Shown: positions 1 to 7,430, counted from the first letter of the stretch. The stretch is DNA of 35,583 nt from DTU018 sp029550685 (GCA_035412805.1 DAONVO010000014.1:1-35583), one strand, 5' to 3'. The notes: generated from the letters alone by a model not told the origin. Numbers and translations are program-made.

Positions 1-1
1 T

Positions 2-76
2 TCCTCGATAGCTCAACGGTAGAGCATCCGGCTGTTAACCGGAGGGTTGTAGGTTCGAATCCTACTCGGGGAGCCA
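2..76 (+). tRNA. tRNA-Asn (anticodon GTT)
   Basis: A full cloverleaf can be drawn by eye. The 7-bp acceptor stem has one G-T wobble, the D-arm is GCTC/GAGC, and the anticodon stem TCCGG/CCGGA closes the loop CTGTTAA, giving anticodon GTT. The T-arm is GTAGG/CCTAC around TTCGAAT, and CCA is encoded at 74-76. It is the first gene of a small tRNA cluster and is followed by its own terminator, so it probably ends a transcript that starts before the window. Confidence 0.97.
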
Positions 77-89
77 TTTAGCAGACTAC

Positions 90-124
90 AGCGGTAACCC
101 CCTGTATGAGAGTTACCGCTTTTT
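90..124 (+). terminator. Intrinsic terminator after tRNA-Asn
   Basis: The stem AGCGGTAAC (90-98) pairs perfectly with GTTACCGCT (112-120). A 13-nt loop separates the arms and a run of five T follows. It lies 14 bp after the tRNA-Asn CCA end and separates that transcript from the next promoter. Confidence 0.85.
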
Positions 125-152
125 ACTTGAAAGCTTGGATAGATAATATCTA

Positions 153-181
153 TTGACGTTTTACCGCAGATTTAATATACT
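153..181 (+). promoter_or_regulatory. Sigma-A promoter for the Met/Glu/Val tRNA genes
   Basis: The -35 TTGACG (153-158) and -10 TATACT (176-181) are separated by exactly 17 bp. The predicted start, near 188, lies about 20 bp before the next tRNA. This is a near-consensus vegetative promoter, as expected for stable RNA. Confidence 0.85.
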
Positions 182-206
182 ATCACATGCAAGGTCGCGG
201 TAATAC

Positions 207-282
207 GGGCCTATAGCTCAGTTGGTAGAGCTACCGGCTCATAACCGGTTGGTCCCAGGTTCGAGTCCTGGTAGGCCCACCA
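207..282 (+). tRNA. tRNA with anticodon CAT (elongator Met, or Ile2)
   Basis: The acceptor GGGCCTA/TAGGCCC is perfect, the anticodon stem is ACCGG/CCGGT with loop CTCATAA (anticodon CAT), the T-stem is CCAGG/CCTGG, and CCA is encoded. The perfect 1-72 pair and the lack of three G-C pairs at the base of the anticodon stem argue against initiator tRNA. The GGCTCATAACC anticodon arm is also found in lysidine-modified tRNA-Ile(CAT), so elongator Met and Ile2 cannot be separated by eye. Confidence 0.93.
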
Positions 283-286
283 ATTT

Positions 287-392
287 AGAAGTCAGAGGTC
301 AGAAGTAGGATGTCGGAATCTGCCCTGAGGCAGATAGAGGTCATTAGCGCGTAGTAATTTGACTTCTGCCATCCGACTTCCGATTTCCGATA
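287..392. repeat. Imperfect inverted repeat in a tRNA spacer
   Basis: Two purine-rich arms of about 31 bp (about 287-319 and the complement of 361-392) match imperfectly. Each is built from roughly 7-10-nt units such as GTCAGAGGTC and AGAAGTCGGA. A perfect small hairpin, TCTGCC-CTGA-GGCAGA (319-334), lies between them. There is no open reading frame. It looks like a dispersed repeat inserted between the Met and Glu tRNA genes. It could fold in the precursor RNA, but no role is shown. Confidence 0.6.
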
Positions 393-393
393 C

Positions 394-468
394 GGCCCCG
401 TGGTCAAGCGGTTAAGACACCGCCCTTTCACGGCGGTAACAGGGGTTCGAGTCCCCTCGGGGTCACCA
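394..468 (+). tRNA. tRNA-Glu (anticodon TTC)
   Basis: The acceptor GGCCCCG pairs with CGGGGTC (one G-T wobble). The anticodon stem is CCGCC/GGCGG with loop CTTTCAC, giving anticodon TTC. The T-arm is GGGG/CCCC and CCA is encoded at 466-468. It is separated from tRNA-Val by only 3 bp, so the two are co-transcribed. Confidence 0.97.
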
Positions 469-471
469 TTT

Positions 472-547
472 GGGCGGTTAGCTCAGTTGGGAGAGCACCT
501 GCCTTACAAGCAGGGGGTCACTGGTTCGAGTCCAGTATCGCCCACCA
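472..547 (+). tRNA. tRNA-Val (anticodon TAC)
   Basis: The acceptor is GGGCGGT/ATCGCCC, with the first base pairs intact. The anticodon stem CCTGC/GCAGG closes the loop CTTACAA, giving anticodon TAC. The T-arm is ACTGG/CCAGT and CCA is encoded. It is the last gene of the cluster and sits 8 bp before a strong terminator. Confidence 0.97.
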
Positions 548-555
548 TAAATGTT

Positions 556-588
556 AAAAAAGCCTGTCATATACCTGACAGGCTTTTC
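556..588. terminator. Bidirectional terminator between tRNA cluster and surface gene
   Basis: The stem AGCCTGTCA (561-569) pairs perfectly with TGACAGGCT (576-584). An A-run precedes it and a T-run follows it, so it can end the tRNA transcript on the plus strand and the 646-1521 gene on the minus strand. Confidence 0.88.
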
Positions 589-645
589 GATTTTCTGCCC
601 CGGATGCGTTCCGGATATTTTGCGCCAGTTACCCCCCGACAATCT

Positions 646-1521
646 TTACAATTCATAAGATCTAGGCCATACTAAAACTTTTTCGCCGCCTTGTCCTCTG
701 ACCAGCACTCGGGCATATTCAGCTGCATCATCGGTACTAAGAGCTACTGCTTCTCCCGGGTAGCCACTAGGTTTCAGGTGGATCCAGGAGCCAACATCAA
801 AAAAAGTGTCCAGAGGGTTATCGGAGTGCCCCACTTGCAGCATCGCACGAACATGTTCACAATCGCTGTCATTTTTAACTAGGAAAGTGGCTTTGGTCCG
901 GGCACCTAAAGGTATGGGTGTAGATGCTTCCAGGGGAGCACACTGGGAGGGATCTGGAATAACCAGCGTTTCCTGGTCATAAATTTTCAGTTTTTCATCT
1001 GTAAATTTGATATGCAGCACCGGCCAGACCTCTCGATCCTCAAAGTTTGTACTGCGAAAGCCCACTAAATTATTATTTCTTTCATTTCCTTTAAGCAATA
1101 AACCATGGTTGGGTATGGAACCATCGTACCAACCTATTACCAGATCAGTAATATCTATACGAACTTTTCCGTCGGGAGGACCGGAGAAAATGGTGACGAC
1201 GCCATCTGGTGTTGATTTGGCCTTAGGCTGATTGTTCCAAGTTACCGAATACTGGTTCCAACTACCTAACAGGCGGTGAACAGTAACATTTATCGGTTTT
1301 CCCGAAACCTCATTGCGGTAAATGGTTAGCTCCAGGGTAGCCTCTTCTATGGTGCTGGCGGGGGGAATTTTATCTACATTAAACTGCAGCAGGGATCGGT
1401 AATCGTCACCTGGCTTTAGATACTGGCTAACGAACAGAGCGATTTCACCGCCGAAGTTCTGGCTGGCATACCATTCTGATACATAGGCATCCTGGAAAGG
1501 CAGTATTGATACTTTGGCCAT
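646..1521 (-). CDS. DNRLRE-domain putative surface protein
   Basis: The protein has 291 residues. The first ~170 resemble the DNRLRE beta-sandwich family: an opening that lists variable surface strands, a core of the type 'RSLLQFNVDKIP', then the tryptophan-rich strand 'TVTWNNQP'-like and the 'GLLLKG' strand. The last ~90 residues resemble the clostridial DUF6385-type domain (ending in a 'YARVLVRGQGG'-like strand). No signal peptide or membrane segment is visible, which is common for spore-surface and inclusion proteins of clostridia. The ATG start is preceded by AGAGGAC at a good distance. The gene is alone on the minus strand and ends at a bidirectional terminator. A structural or spore-coat role is inferred from the family; no enzyme motif is visible. 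Confidence 0.75.
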   Translation of the reverse strand: MAKVSILPFQDAYVSEWYASQNFGGEIALFVSQYLKPGDDYRSLLQFNVDKIPPASTIEEATLELTIYRNEVSGKPINVTVHRLLGSWNQYSVTWNNQPKAKSTPDGVVTIFSGPPDGKVRIDITDLVIGWYDGSIPNHGLLLKGNERNNNLVGFRSTNFEDREVWPVLHIKFTDEKLKIYDQETLVIPDPSQCAPLEASTPIPLGARTKATFLVKNDSDCEHVRAMLQVGHSDNPLDTFFDVGSWIHLKPSGYPGEAVALSTDDAAEYARVLVRGQGGEKVLVWPRSYEL

Positions 1522-1782
1522 AGTATCGTCCTCTTTATAGAGAATTCTACCTTAGCATACGTGAGTGTAAGGATATTTGTTACTGTTAGCCGGAAAATTT
1601 CCTTAGTATCCACATTTAATATACATATAACTAAATTGGAATTTATGCCAAACAATGTAACCTTATGGTGGGGAGTTTAATAAGATGTGGTAGAAAAGCG
1701 ATAAACCGAACCTAAGATCTAACATAAAATGGTAGTTCTTGGGGAAGGTGCTTGAAATTAAAACCAACAGGAGGTATGAGAA

Positions 1783-2328
1783 ATGACCAATTATAAGGAT
1801 GATGGGTGCAAGGATTATTATCCTCCTCCCCATCGGCGTCCTCGTCCGAAAATCAACCAGACTATTTTAGCCTGTGGAAATGGCAGTGGCCTGATTATTC
1901 CCGACCATAATGAGGAAAATTCTCAACTTTTTAATCCCTATACTATTGCCAGTGTCTCCATCGACACCTCGGAATTGAAGAAGGCCAACGTAAAAATTGA
2001 ATTCTCCAGTATTATTACATTCCGTGAAAACGATGGTGCCGATCTGCGCTTGACTTTCCAATTGAGCAAGTCCTATCAGTTTGGCAGCAAGATCCCGCTG
2101 GGCACCTGGACATTTGAAAGAGATTTCGAATTTGATGAAGATGTCGAGACTACCGACTCCTTTGCCTTCCATTTCTGCGAGTGCGATGCCTGCCCTGGCT
2201 GTGCCTATTACACAGTCGAACTCATTAACGTAGAAAGCGATGGAGTAGATTTCGCGGCCATCACCAGTCCGATGATAAGTGCTGTAGCAGTTGGCCCTCT
2301 GGATGACGACCACGATGATTATTATTAA
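1783..2328 (+). CDS. DUF4489-like beta-rich protein
   Basis: The protein has 181 residues. A proline/arginine-rich leader (PPPHRRPRP) is followed by a beta-rich core with 'CGNGSG', 'ASVSIDTSEL', 'KIEFSS' and 'FHFCECDACPGC', the pattern I associate with clostridial DUF4489 proteins. The end is an acidic, tyrosine-rich tail (DDDHDDYY). There is no signal peptide or membrane segment. AGGAGG (1769-1774) lies 8 bp before the ATG. The neighbour on the other strand is a DNRLRE protein, and both families are of unknown function in clostridia. A spore-surface or self-assembling structural role is possible but inferred. The cysteine cluster could bind metal or form crosslinks. Confidence 0.7.
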   Translation: MTNYKDDGCKDYYPPPHRRPRPKINQTILACGNGSGLIIPDHNEENSQLFNPYTIASVSIDTSELKKANVKIEFSSIITFRENDGADLRLTFQLSKSYQFGSKIPLGTWTFERDFEFDEDVETTDSFAFHFCECDACPGCAYYTVELINVESDGVDFAAITSPMISAVAVGPLDDDHDDYY

Positions 2329-2335
2329 AATTTAA

Positions 2336-2377
2336 CCAGAAGAACCCGGGATTGTCCCGGGTTCAGCTTTTTCTGGT
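2336..2377. terminator. Terminator between convergent genes
   Basis: A perfect 10-bp stem, GAACCCGGGA (2342-2351) with TCCCGGGTTC (2355-2364), has a 3-nt loop and is followed by AGCTTTTT. An outer CCAGAA/TTCTGG pairing can extend it. It lies 14 bp after the DUF4489 stop and 28 bp from the end of the convergent gene at 2392, so it may serve both. Confidence 0.85.
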
Positions 2378-2391
2378 AACTAATTACGGTT

Positions 2392-2826
2392 TTACTTGGC
2401 GGGAAGATAGTTTAATTGTTCAAAGCGCTGGATAAGCTCCTCCCGCAGCTGCTGCCCATTCTCATAGTCATCAGGCTGCACCCTGTGTTTATTACCGGTA
2501 CTGGTTTCGATTAAAAAAGACGGTCCGCTAAACAATGACATTAGACGGCTGGTTTTTACTTTTTTGATCTCGGCAAAGGTTATACAACGGTTTTCCCCGT
2601 TTTGGCCCAAAATTATAATTTTATCATCTAGTTCAACATAGTCCCCCACTCGTTTTTGAGCTCGTGAGCGGGCGCTCATAAGTATTGCCAAGCCAAGCAA
2701 GGCTATAGCGAAGCCTGCTAAAGCAGAATACAGCCGCCACACTGCAAAACCGGCGATCAGCAATAACAGCAGCCAAACCCAATTGTCGGAGTAGCGAGTT
2801 TTTTCGGTTACTTCATAGCGGGTCAA
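2392..2826 (-). CDS. Small membrane protein with PH-like cytoplasmic domain
   Basis: The protein has 144 residues. Two adjacent hydrophobic segments (about residues 16-31 and 35-50) are followed by a basic stretch (ARSRAQKR) and a soluble C-terminal domain of about 90 residues. That domain's beta-strand pattern (DYVELDDKIIILG, ITFAEIKKVKT, FLIETSTG) resembles bacterial PH-like domains that sit after paired membrane helices. The start is TTG, with GGAAAGGG about 10 bp upstream. The gene lies 37 bp downstream of the secreted-protein gene on the same strand and may share its transcript. Function unknown; the PH-like assignment is an inference from pattern only. Confidence 0.65.
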   Translation of the reverse strand: MTRYEVTEKTRYSDNWVWLLLLLIAGFAVWRLYSALAGFAIALLGLAILMSARSRAQKRVGDYVELDDKIIILGQNGENRCITFAEIKKVKTSRLMSLFSGPSFLIETSTGNKHRVQPDDYENGQQLREELIQRFEQLNYLPAK

Positions 2827-2863
2827 TACATCACGCCCTTTCCTATGCCATCACTTTCCCTCC

Positions 2864-3436
2864 TTATTGTGGCAGGAAAGAGTACTCTTGGCAAGGGCTT
2901 ACTATAGCGTAAGGGCACTCCATTAAGGTGAAGGATTCGATCAGCCAACCGGAGGGGTAATTACCTATGATAACCTGGTAGTGATAACAGTCACCCGATT
3001 GGTAACAGTCACGATAGTCTCTCTGAAATATTACCGAACCATCATCCAAGGTGCGATAATAAAGATCGTTAAAGTCGGCTTCAGTAAGAATAGGAAATCC
3101 TTCGCCGGGAATTAACTGAAGACGCTGGTATTCAGAATTCCAACGGGTTAAATACAAAAGGAGATTGTTGCTGAAAGCACAGGTAAAGCCTTGCTGCAGG
3201 TAGGACTGAGCCTGTTCGACGCTGCGGCCGTGAATGGGAAAAAGCAAATCGCCGATCTGATCGCGTTCACTCAGGAATTCTTCATAGACAGCCAGGCATT
3301 TAAGCAATTGGGCATAAACCGGGGCTTGCTGATCGGTAACCGGTTCAACCGGCATAAGTTCAGGACAGGCTGCAGCCGGATGGGTTAGCAGGCACGTTAT
3401 TATAATAGCAGCCAGTAAGTATTTGCCAGCGGTCAA
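2864..3436 (-). CDS. Secreted cysteine-containing protein of unknown function
   Basis: The protein has about 190 residues with a clear export signal: a basic start, a hydrophobic core (LLAAIIITCLL) and an AAA-type cleavage site before CPELMP. The cysteine after the signal is not in a good lipobox, so signal peptidase I cleavage is more likely. The mature part has about seven cysteines, some paired (CYQSGDC; ECPYAIVSPC), which suggests disulfides outside the cell. A GTG at 3445 is in frame but overlaps the ribosome binding site. The TTG at 3436 has AAGGAG at an ideal 8-bp distance and is preferred. I recognise no family. Confidence 0.65.
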   Translation of the reverse strand: MTAGKYLLAAIIITCLLTHPAAACPELMPVEPVTDQQAPVYAQLLKCLAVYEEFLSERDQIGDLLFPIHGRSVEQAQSYLQQGFTCAFSNNLLLYLTRWNSEYQRLQLIPGEGFPILTEADFNDLYYRTLDDGSVIFQRDYRDCYQSGDCYHYQVIIGNYPSGWLIESFTLMECPYAIVSPCQEYSFLPQ

Positions 3437-3467
3437 GGTAATCACTCCTTTGCATAGAGTGACTTCT

Positions 3468-3473
3468 ATTATA
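3468..3473 (-). promoter_or_regulatory. Candidate -10 element for the 2392-3436 pair
   Basis: A TATAAT hexamer on the minus strand lies about 32 bp before the preferred TTG start at 3436. The spacing is right for a promoter, but no convincing -35 hexamer is seen, so this is weak. Confidence 0.3.
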
Positions 3474-3602
3474 GGTATACTGGGGTGTATTAACTGGCGA
3501 AATGACTGCTGCCAGGTCGACAGTTTGGCCGCTATACAGGTAGCTTTCTCTAATATCTACCAATTTAAGAGAGGAGAGAGGCCCAATTAAATCGAGTGCG
3601 GG

Positions 3603-4217
3603 TTATTCCTCAAGCCCCATTACGTGCTCATAGGTTACGACCGGCATTACCTCGGGATTCCATTTAAGGTTAGCGATTTTATGCGGTATTTCGGTCCTAA
3701 AAGTATTCTCGTTTTTTCCTAACTCCCTAGTATCGTCTCCTAAAACCTGCTCCGCCGCTTCCCGGGTGATAGGAACACCCCCATAACCATAATCTGCTTG
3801 AACCAGGTTAATTTCCACCGCATCTAGCTGATCTAAGAGCATAAACAGGATCACCACATCCTGCATCTGTTTTGTATGATCGATATGATATGACTGTCCC
3901 TCTGTCAAGTTCAGCTGGTAATCGATTCGTAGAAGGTGCTGGTTTTGAAAAGCATATTCAACCCGGTCTACCCGCAGTTCTTTGGCGTATTGGAGCCCAG
4001 CGATCAATTCGTTGATCTTGGCGGAATCGTTCAGAGAAGTATTTTTACATGTATAGAGAAGTGCATAATCGTAAAGACCGTTTTCTTGACTGGATTTCTC
4101 ACTTAACTCCGGTTGTTGAGGTTGGGGGGATACTCTATCACTGTTATCGCCAGCACAGCCTCCTATCGGCAGTATGAGCAACAGCACCAGCAGTTTGGCC
4201 CAATGCTTGTACAGCAT
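3603..4217 (-). CDS. DUF4825-like lipoprotein
   Basis: The protein has 204 residues. The signal peptide ends in the lipobox PIGGC, so it should be lipid-anchored on the outer face of the membrane. A low-complexity linker rich in Q, P and S (about residues 24-46) leads to a domain with the pattern of DUF4825: 'YTCKNTSLNDSAKINELI' then 'RIDYQL'. The ATG is preceded by a GGGGGG run that can act as ribosome binding site. It is the third envelope-directed minus-strand gene in a row (with 2392-2826 and 2864-3436), but the 166-bp gap suggests a separate transcript. Function unknown. Confidence 0.75.
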   Translation of the reverse strand: MLYKHWAKLLVLLLILPIGGCAGDNSDRVSPQPQQPELSEKSSQENGLYDYALLYTCKNTSLNDSAKINELIAGLQYAKELRVDRVEYAFQNQHLLRIDYQLNLTEGQSYHIDHTKQMQDVVILFMLLDQLDAVEINLVQADYGYGGVPITREAAEQVLGDDTRELGKNENTFRTEIPHKIANLKWNPEVMPVVTYEHVMGLEE

Positions 4218-4256
4218 ACCTATTATCCCCCCCAGTATTTTTTCATTTAAGAAGAT

Positions 4257-4318
4257 AAGGGGACGTTTATCCCGCCTTCTTCTTGTCTCCCAAGGGAATA
4301 CAGGATAAACGTTCCCTT
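4257..4318. repeat. REP-like hairpin with 16-bp stem
   Basis: AAGGGGACGTTTATCC (4257-4272) pairs with GGATAAACGTTCCCTT (4303-4318) with a single wobble around a 30-nt loop. The GGGGACG/CGTTCCC core resembles the palindromic elements moved by REP-associated tyrosine transposases. TTGTTTTTC follows on the plus strand. It lies between the ends of the DegV gene and the start of the DUF4825 gene, both on the minus strand, and might also act as a terminator or RNA stabiliser. Confidence 0.6.
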
Positions 4319-4345
4319 GTTTTTCTATAGCTTCCCTTGGTGCAT

Positions 4346-5194
4346 TTACCCTTGCTCGACTACACAGACTCCCAACAAGCCTGGTCCAGTGTGGACTCCC
4401 AGTGCCGGACTGATATCAGAGGCAATCAACTCTTTAATATTGGGGAGCTGCTGAAACCTTTCCAGCAACCGCTGAAATTCTTCACGGGCTCCTCCGTGCA
4501 TTACCGCCAGCTTAATGGGACCTTTTTGTACTGCATGCTCCACAATCTCGGCTAATTTTTCAATGGATTTTTTGCGGCCACGGGCTTTAGCGTAGGTATA
4601 ATATTTACCTTCTTCGTCTACGGAAATAATTGGCTTGAGATGCAGGAACTGCCCAAGCATAGCAGCTACTGAACCAATACGCCCGCCTCTGCGCAAGTAT
4701 TCCAGGGTTTCCAGAACATAGTAAACCTTAACCCGGGACTGCAGTTGCTGTATATTATCTATGGTTTTTGTAAAGCCAAGGCCGGAGGCTATGTCCCGGG
4801 CTGCTTCCAGCACCATCCATCCAGTACCAATAGAAAGGGTACGGGTGTCCAAAACTTTAATGACCAGATCCTCAAATTCCCGAGCCATCGCCTGAACCAT
4901 GTCAAAGGTTCCTGACAAGGCACTGGAAAGATGCAATGCTAATACATGAGTAAACCCCTCTTGGCGTATCTCTTCCAATAGATTGCTTACCTCCTGGGGA
5001 GTAGGCATGGAGGTAGTAGGTATTTCATCAGGCATACGTTCATAGACTTCCTGGGGTTGAATATTAATTCGGTCATGATAAGTTTTTTCCGGATAGATTA
5101 CCGATAAAGGCAGCACCTTTATACGAAACCTTTCGATCAGTTCCTTGGGTAGGTCACAAGCACTATCGGTAAGCAAAGCAATTCTCTCTAACAA
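4346..5194 (-). CDS. DegV family fatty-acid-binding protein
   Basis: The protein has 282 residues from the preferred start. It has the DegV N-terminal motif TDSACDLP, the central TTSMPTP loop, the SSALSGT motif and LEYLRRGGRIG, all typical of DegV/FakB proteins, which bind fatty acids and in Gram-positives present them to the fatty acid kinase FakA. The length fits the family (about 280). An upstream in-frame TTG at 5215 exists, but the TTG at 5194 has AGGAGG at 6 bp and gives the usual start just before the TDSA motif. It is transcribed alone from its own promoter and is divergent from ylxM. The fatty acid kinase is not in the window. Confidence 0.92.
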   Translation of the reverse strand: MLERIALLTDSACDLPKELIERFRIKVLPLSVIYPEKTYHDRINIQPQEVYERMPDEIPTTSMPTPQEVSNLLEEIRQEGFTHVLALHLSSALSGTFDMVQAMAREFEDLVIKVLDTRTLSIGTGWMVLEAARDIASGLGFTKTIDNIQQLQSRVKVYYVLETLEYLRRGGRIGSVAAMLGQFLHLKPIISVDEEGKYYTYAKARGRKKSIEKLAEIVEHAVQKGPIKLAVMHGGAREEFQRLLERFQQLPNIKELIASDISPALGVHTGPGLLGVCVVEQG

Positions 5195-5244
5195 AATTAT
5201 CCTCCTCAATCTCAATAAAATTTTTTAAATTTTCTCCTGTACCC

Positions 5245-5273
5245 ATCATAACCATACCAGAGACAAGGTTCAA
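5245..5273 (-). promoter_or_regulatory. Sigma-A promoter of the degV gene
   Basis: On the minus strand TTGAAC (5273-5268) and TATGAT (5250-5245) are 17 bp apart. They lie about 50 bp before the preferred start at 5194. Confidence 0.7.
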
Positions 5274-5300
5274 TAAAAATAGGAAAATAGCGCTGATAGC

Positions 5301-5330
5301 TTGACATGGGCCTATGCTATTAGCTAGAAT
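5301..5330 (+). promoter_or_regulatory. Sigma-A promoter of the ylxM-ffh operon
   Basis: A perfect -35 TTGACA (5301-5306) and -10 TAGAAT (5325-5330) are 18 bp apart. They lie 44 bp before the ylxM start and about 30 bp from the divergent degV promoter. Confidence 0.75.
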
Positions 5331-5373
5331 CAACAAGTAAAGTAATTTGCCTTGTCACCATGGAGGCAGGACT

Positions 5374-5715
5374 ATGCTCGACAAGCTGGAACAGATTATT
5401 TTGCTGAAAGATTTTTATGGTCCTCTGCTGACGGAGCGTCAACAGGAGGTTCTCAATCTTCATTATGAGCAGGATTGGTCCTTGTCAGAAATAGCCAGCC
5501 AGTATAATATAACCCGGCAGGCGGTGTATGATTTGTTGAAAAGATCAGAGCGTTCATTGCTGGAATATGAAGAACGTTTGCACCTGGTAAAACGATTTCA
5601 GGACACCCAGGCGCAAATTGAAGAAGTGTATAGATTACTGAATAGTCCACAAGCGGACCGAGCCACTATCCAAAAAGCAGTGGACATACTGCGCCAGGTG
5701 AGTGACTCTATCTAG
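5374..5715 (+). CDS. ylxM: YlxM (p13-like) helix-turn-helix protein of the SRP operon
   Basis: The protein has 113 residues. It has a sigma-region-4-like helix-turn-helix (LLTERQQEVLNLHYEQDWS, then SEIASQYNITRQAVYDLLKR) and a charged C-terminal helix. This family (UPF0122) sits directly before ffh in Gram-positives and modulates the signal recognition particle; YlxM of Streptococcus affects SRP GTPase activity. An upstream in-frame TTG at 5347 is less likely because GGAGG (5362-5366) lies 7 bp before the ATG at 5374. The 16-bp gap to ffh indicates an operon. Confidence 0.93.
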   Translation: MLDKLEQIILLKDFYGPLLTERQQEVLNLHYEQDWSLSEIASQYNITRQAVYDLLKRSERSLLEYEERLHLVKRFQDTQAQIEEVYRLLNSPQADRATIQKAVDILRQVSDSI

Positions 5716-5731
5716 GTAAAGGAGAGGTACG

Positions 5732-7075
5732 GTGGCATTTGAAGGATTGTCAGACAGGCTGCAGGATATCTTTCGCAAGCTGCGCGGCAAAGGCAAGATA
5801 AGCGAAGAAGATGTAAAAGTAGCCATGCGCGAAGTTCGACTGGCCCTGTTAGAAGCCGATGTCAACTTTAAGGTGGTCAAAGACTTTGTCGCCCGGGTAA
5901 AGGACCGGGCTGTCGGCCAGGAAGTGCTGGGCAGTCTCACCCCTGGACAGCAAATTGTGAAAATAGTCCACGATGAAATGACTGCATTAATGGGAGGTTC
6001 TGAAAGCAAGCTCAACTTGTCATCCAAACCTCCTGCGATAATTATGGTGGTTGGCCTGCAGGGCGCCGGGAAGACTACTACCGTAGCCAAGCTGGCGAAA
6101 ACTCTGACTAAACAGGGGCGCCGCCCCCTTTTAGTGGCATGCGATATATATCGCCCTGCTGCAATCAAACAACTGCAGGTTTTGGGAGAGCAGACTGGTA
6201 CTCCGGTTTTTTCCATGGGTCAGCAGAACCCGGTTAATATAGCCCGGGCTTCTCTGGAGCACGCCCGCATAAATAACCGTGATATAGTGATACTTGACAC
6301 CGCCGGTCGTCTGCATATCAATGAAGAACTGATGGAGGAGTTAACCAGTATTAAAGAACAGGTTAATCCTGATGAGATTCTGCTGGTAGTTGATGCCATG
6401 ACCGGACAGGATGCGGTTACTGTTGCCGAGAGTTTTCATGCCCAACTGGGACTGACTGGGGTTATATTGACCAAACTGGATGGTGATACCCGGGGTGGAG
6501 CAGCTCTCTCCGTTAAAGCAGTTACTGGATGTCCCATTAAGTTTGTGGGTACCGGTGAGAAGCTGGATGCTCTGGAACCCTTTCATCCCGATCGTATGGC
6601 CTCAAGAATTCTGGGTATGGGGGATATTCTCAGCTTGGTAGAAAAAGCCCAGGCTAACTTCGACCAGGAAAAAGCCAGGGAAATGGAACGCAAGATCCGC
6701 AAGCAGGAATTTACCCTGGAAGATTTTTTGCAACAGATGCAGCAAATGCGGTCTATGGGTCCTTTGGACGAACTGCTGGGGATGATCCCCGGCATGGGCA
6801 AGCAGATGAAGGAACTAAAAGGTCAGGTGGATGAGAAAGAACTGGCCCGGATAGAGGCCATTATTCAATCAATGACTCCAGCTGAGCGCCGCGATCCCAG
6901 TATTATTAACGGCAGCCGCAAAAAGAGAATAGCGCGGGGCAGCGGGACTCGTGTCCAGGAGGTTAACCGGCTGTTAAAGCAATTCGAAGAGTCTCGTAAA
7001 CTAATGAAACAGTTTGCGGACCTTGGAGCCAAGAAAGGCCGGCGGGGTATGCCCCCCATCAAATTCCCGTTTTAA
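5732..7075 (+). CDS. ffh: Signal recognition particle GTPase Ffh
   Basis: The protein has 447 residues, full length for Ffh. An N-terminal four-helix domain precedes the GTPase domain, which has P-loop GLQGAGKT (about 107-114), DTAGR (from residue 189) and TKLDGD (from 247). The methionine-rich M domain (QQMQQMRSMG, GMIPGMGKQM) binds 4.5S RNA and signal sequences, and the SINGSRKKRIA-like RNA-binding loop is present (INGSRKKRIARGSG). It targets nascent membrane proteins to FtsY. The start is GTG with AAAGGAG upstream. It is part of the ylxM-ffh-rpsP operon. Confidence 0.98.
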   Translation: MAFEGLSDRLQDIFRKLRGKGKISEEDVKVAMREVRLALLEADVNFKVVKDFVARVKDRAVGQEVLGSLTPGQQIVKIVHDEMTALMGGSESKLNLSSKPPAIIMVVGLQGAGKTTTVAKLAKTLTKQGRRPLLVACDIYRPAAIKQLQVLGEQTGTPVFSMGQQNPVNIARASLEHARINNRDIVILDTAGRLHINEELMEELTSIKEQVNPDEILLVVDAMTGQDAVTVAESFHAQLGLTGVILTKLDGDTRGGAALSVKAVTGCPIKFVGTGEKLDALEPFHPDRMASRILGMGDILSLVEKAQANFDQEKAREMERKIRKQEFTLEDFLQQMQQMRSMGPLDELLGMIPGMGKQMKELKGQVDEKELARIEAIIQSMTPAERRDPSIINGSRKKRIARGSGTRVQEVNRLLKQFEESRKLMKQFADLGAKKGRRGMPPIKFPF

Positions 7076-7088
7076 TTAAGTTAGTCCA

Positions 7089-7114
7089 AGAATACCCCAT
7101 TAATTGGGGATTCT
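7089..7114 (+). other. Intercistronic hairpin between ffh and rpsP
   Basis: AGAATACCCCA (7089-7099) pairs with TGGGGATTCT (7105-7114) with one bulged base. No T-run follows, so it is not a standard terminator. It could protect or process the operon mRNA. The rpsP ribosome binding site follows 40 bp later. Confidence 0.5.
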
Positions 7115-7163
7115 GGCTGTATAAATTGACTCTACCAGGTTAAGTTTTCGAGGAGGTGAATTC

Positions 7164-7430
7164 ATGGCAACCAAAATCAGATTGAGAAGGATGGGCGCTA
7201 AGAAAAGACCATTTTACCGTATTGTTGTAGCAGATGCCCGTTCTCCCCGGGATGGACGGTTTATTGAAGAAATAGGTTATTATGATCCAGCTACCACCCC
7301 GGCAACCGTAAAAATTGATGAGGAAAAAGCCTTAAAATGGCTGGCTAATGGAGCCAAACCCTCGGATACGGTTAAATCTTTATTACAAAAACAAGGGGTT
7401 ATGGCAAAATTTGCTGCAAGCCGCAAGTAG
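7164..7430 (+). CDS. rpsP: Small ribosomal subunit protein bS16
   Basis: The protein has 88 residues and the typical S16 start (ATKIRLRRMGAKKRPFYRIVVAD), followed by the SPRDGRFIEEIGYYDP segment. It assembles into the 30S body. GAGGAGG ends 8 bp before the ATG. Its place after ffh and before khpA and rimM is the normal Firmicutes order. Confidence 0.98.
   Translation: MATKIRLRRMGAKKRPFYRIVVADARSPRDGRFIEEIGYYDPATTPATVKIDEEKALKWLANGAKPSDTVKSLLQKQGVMAKFAASRK

Noticed and set aside
400..675. 91-codon reading frame over the tRNA genes
   Set aside because: It runs through tRNA-Glu and tRNA-Val and has no ribosome site.
1867..2313. 148-codon minus-strand frame inside the DUF4489 gene
   Set aside because: Antisense to a gene with a perfect ribosome site and family pattern; no ribosome site of its own.
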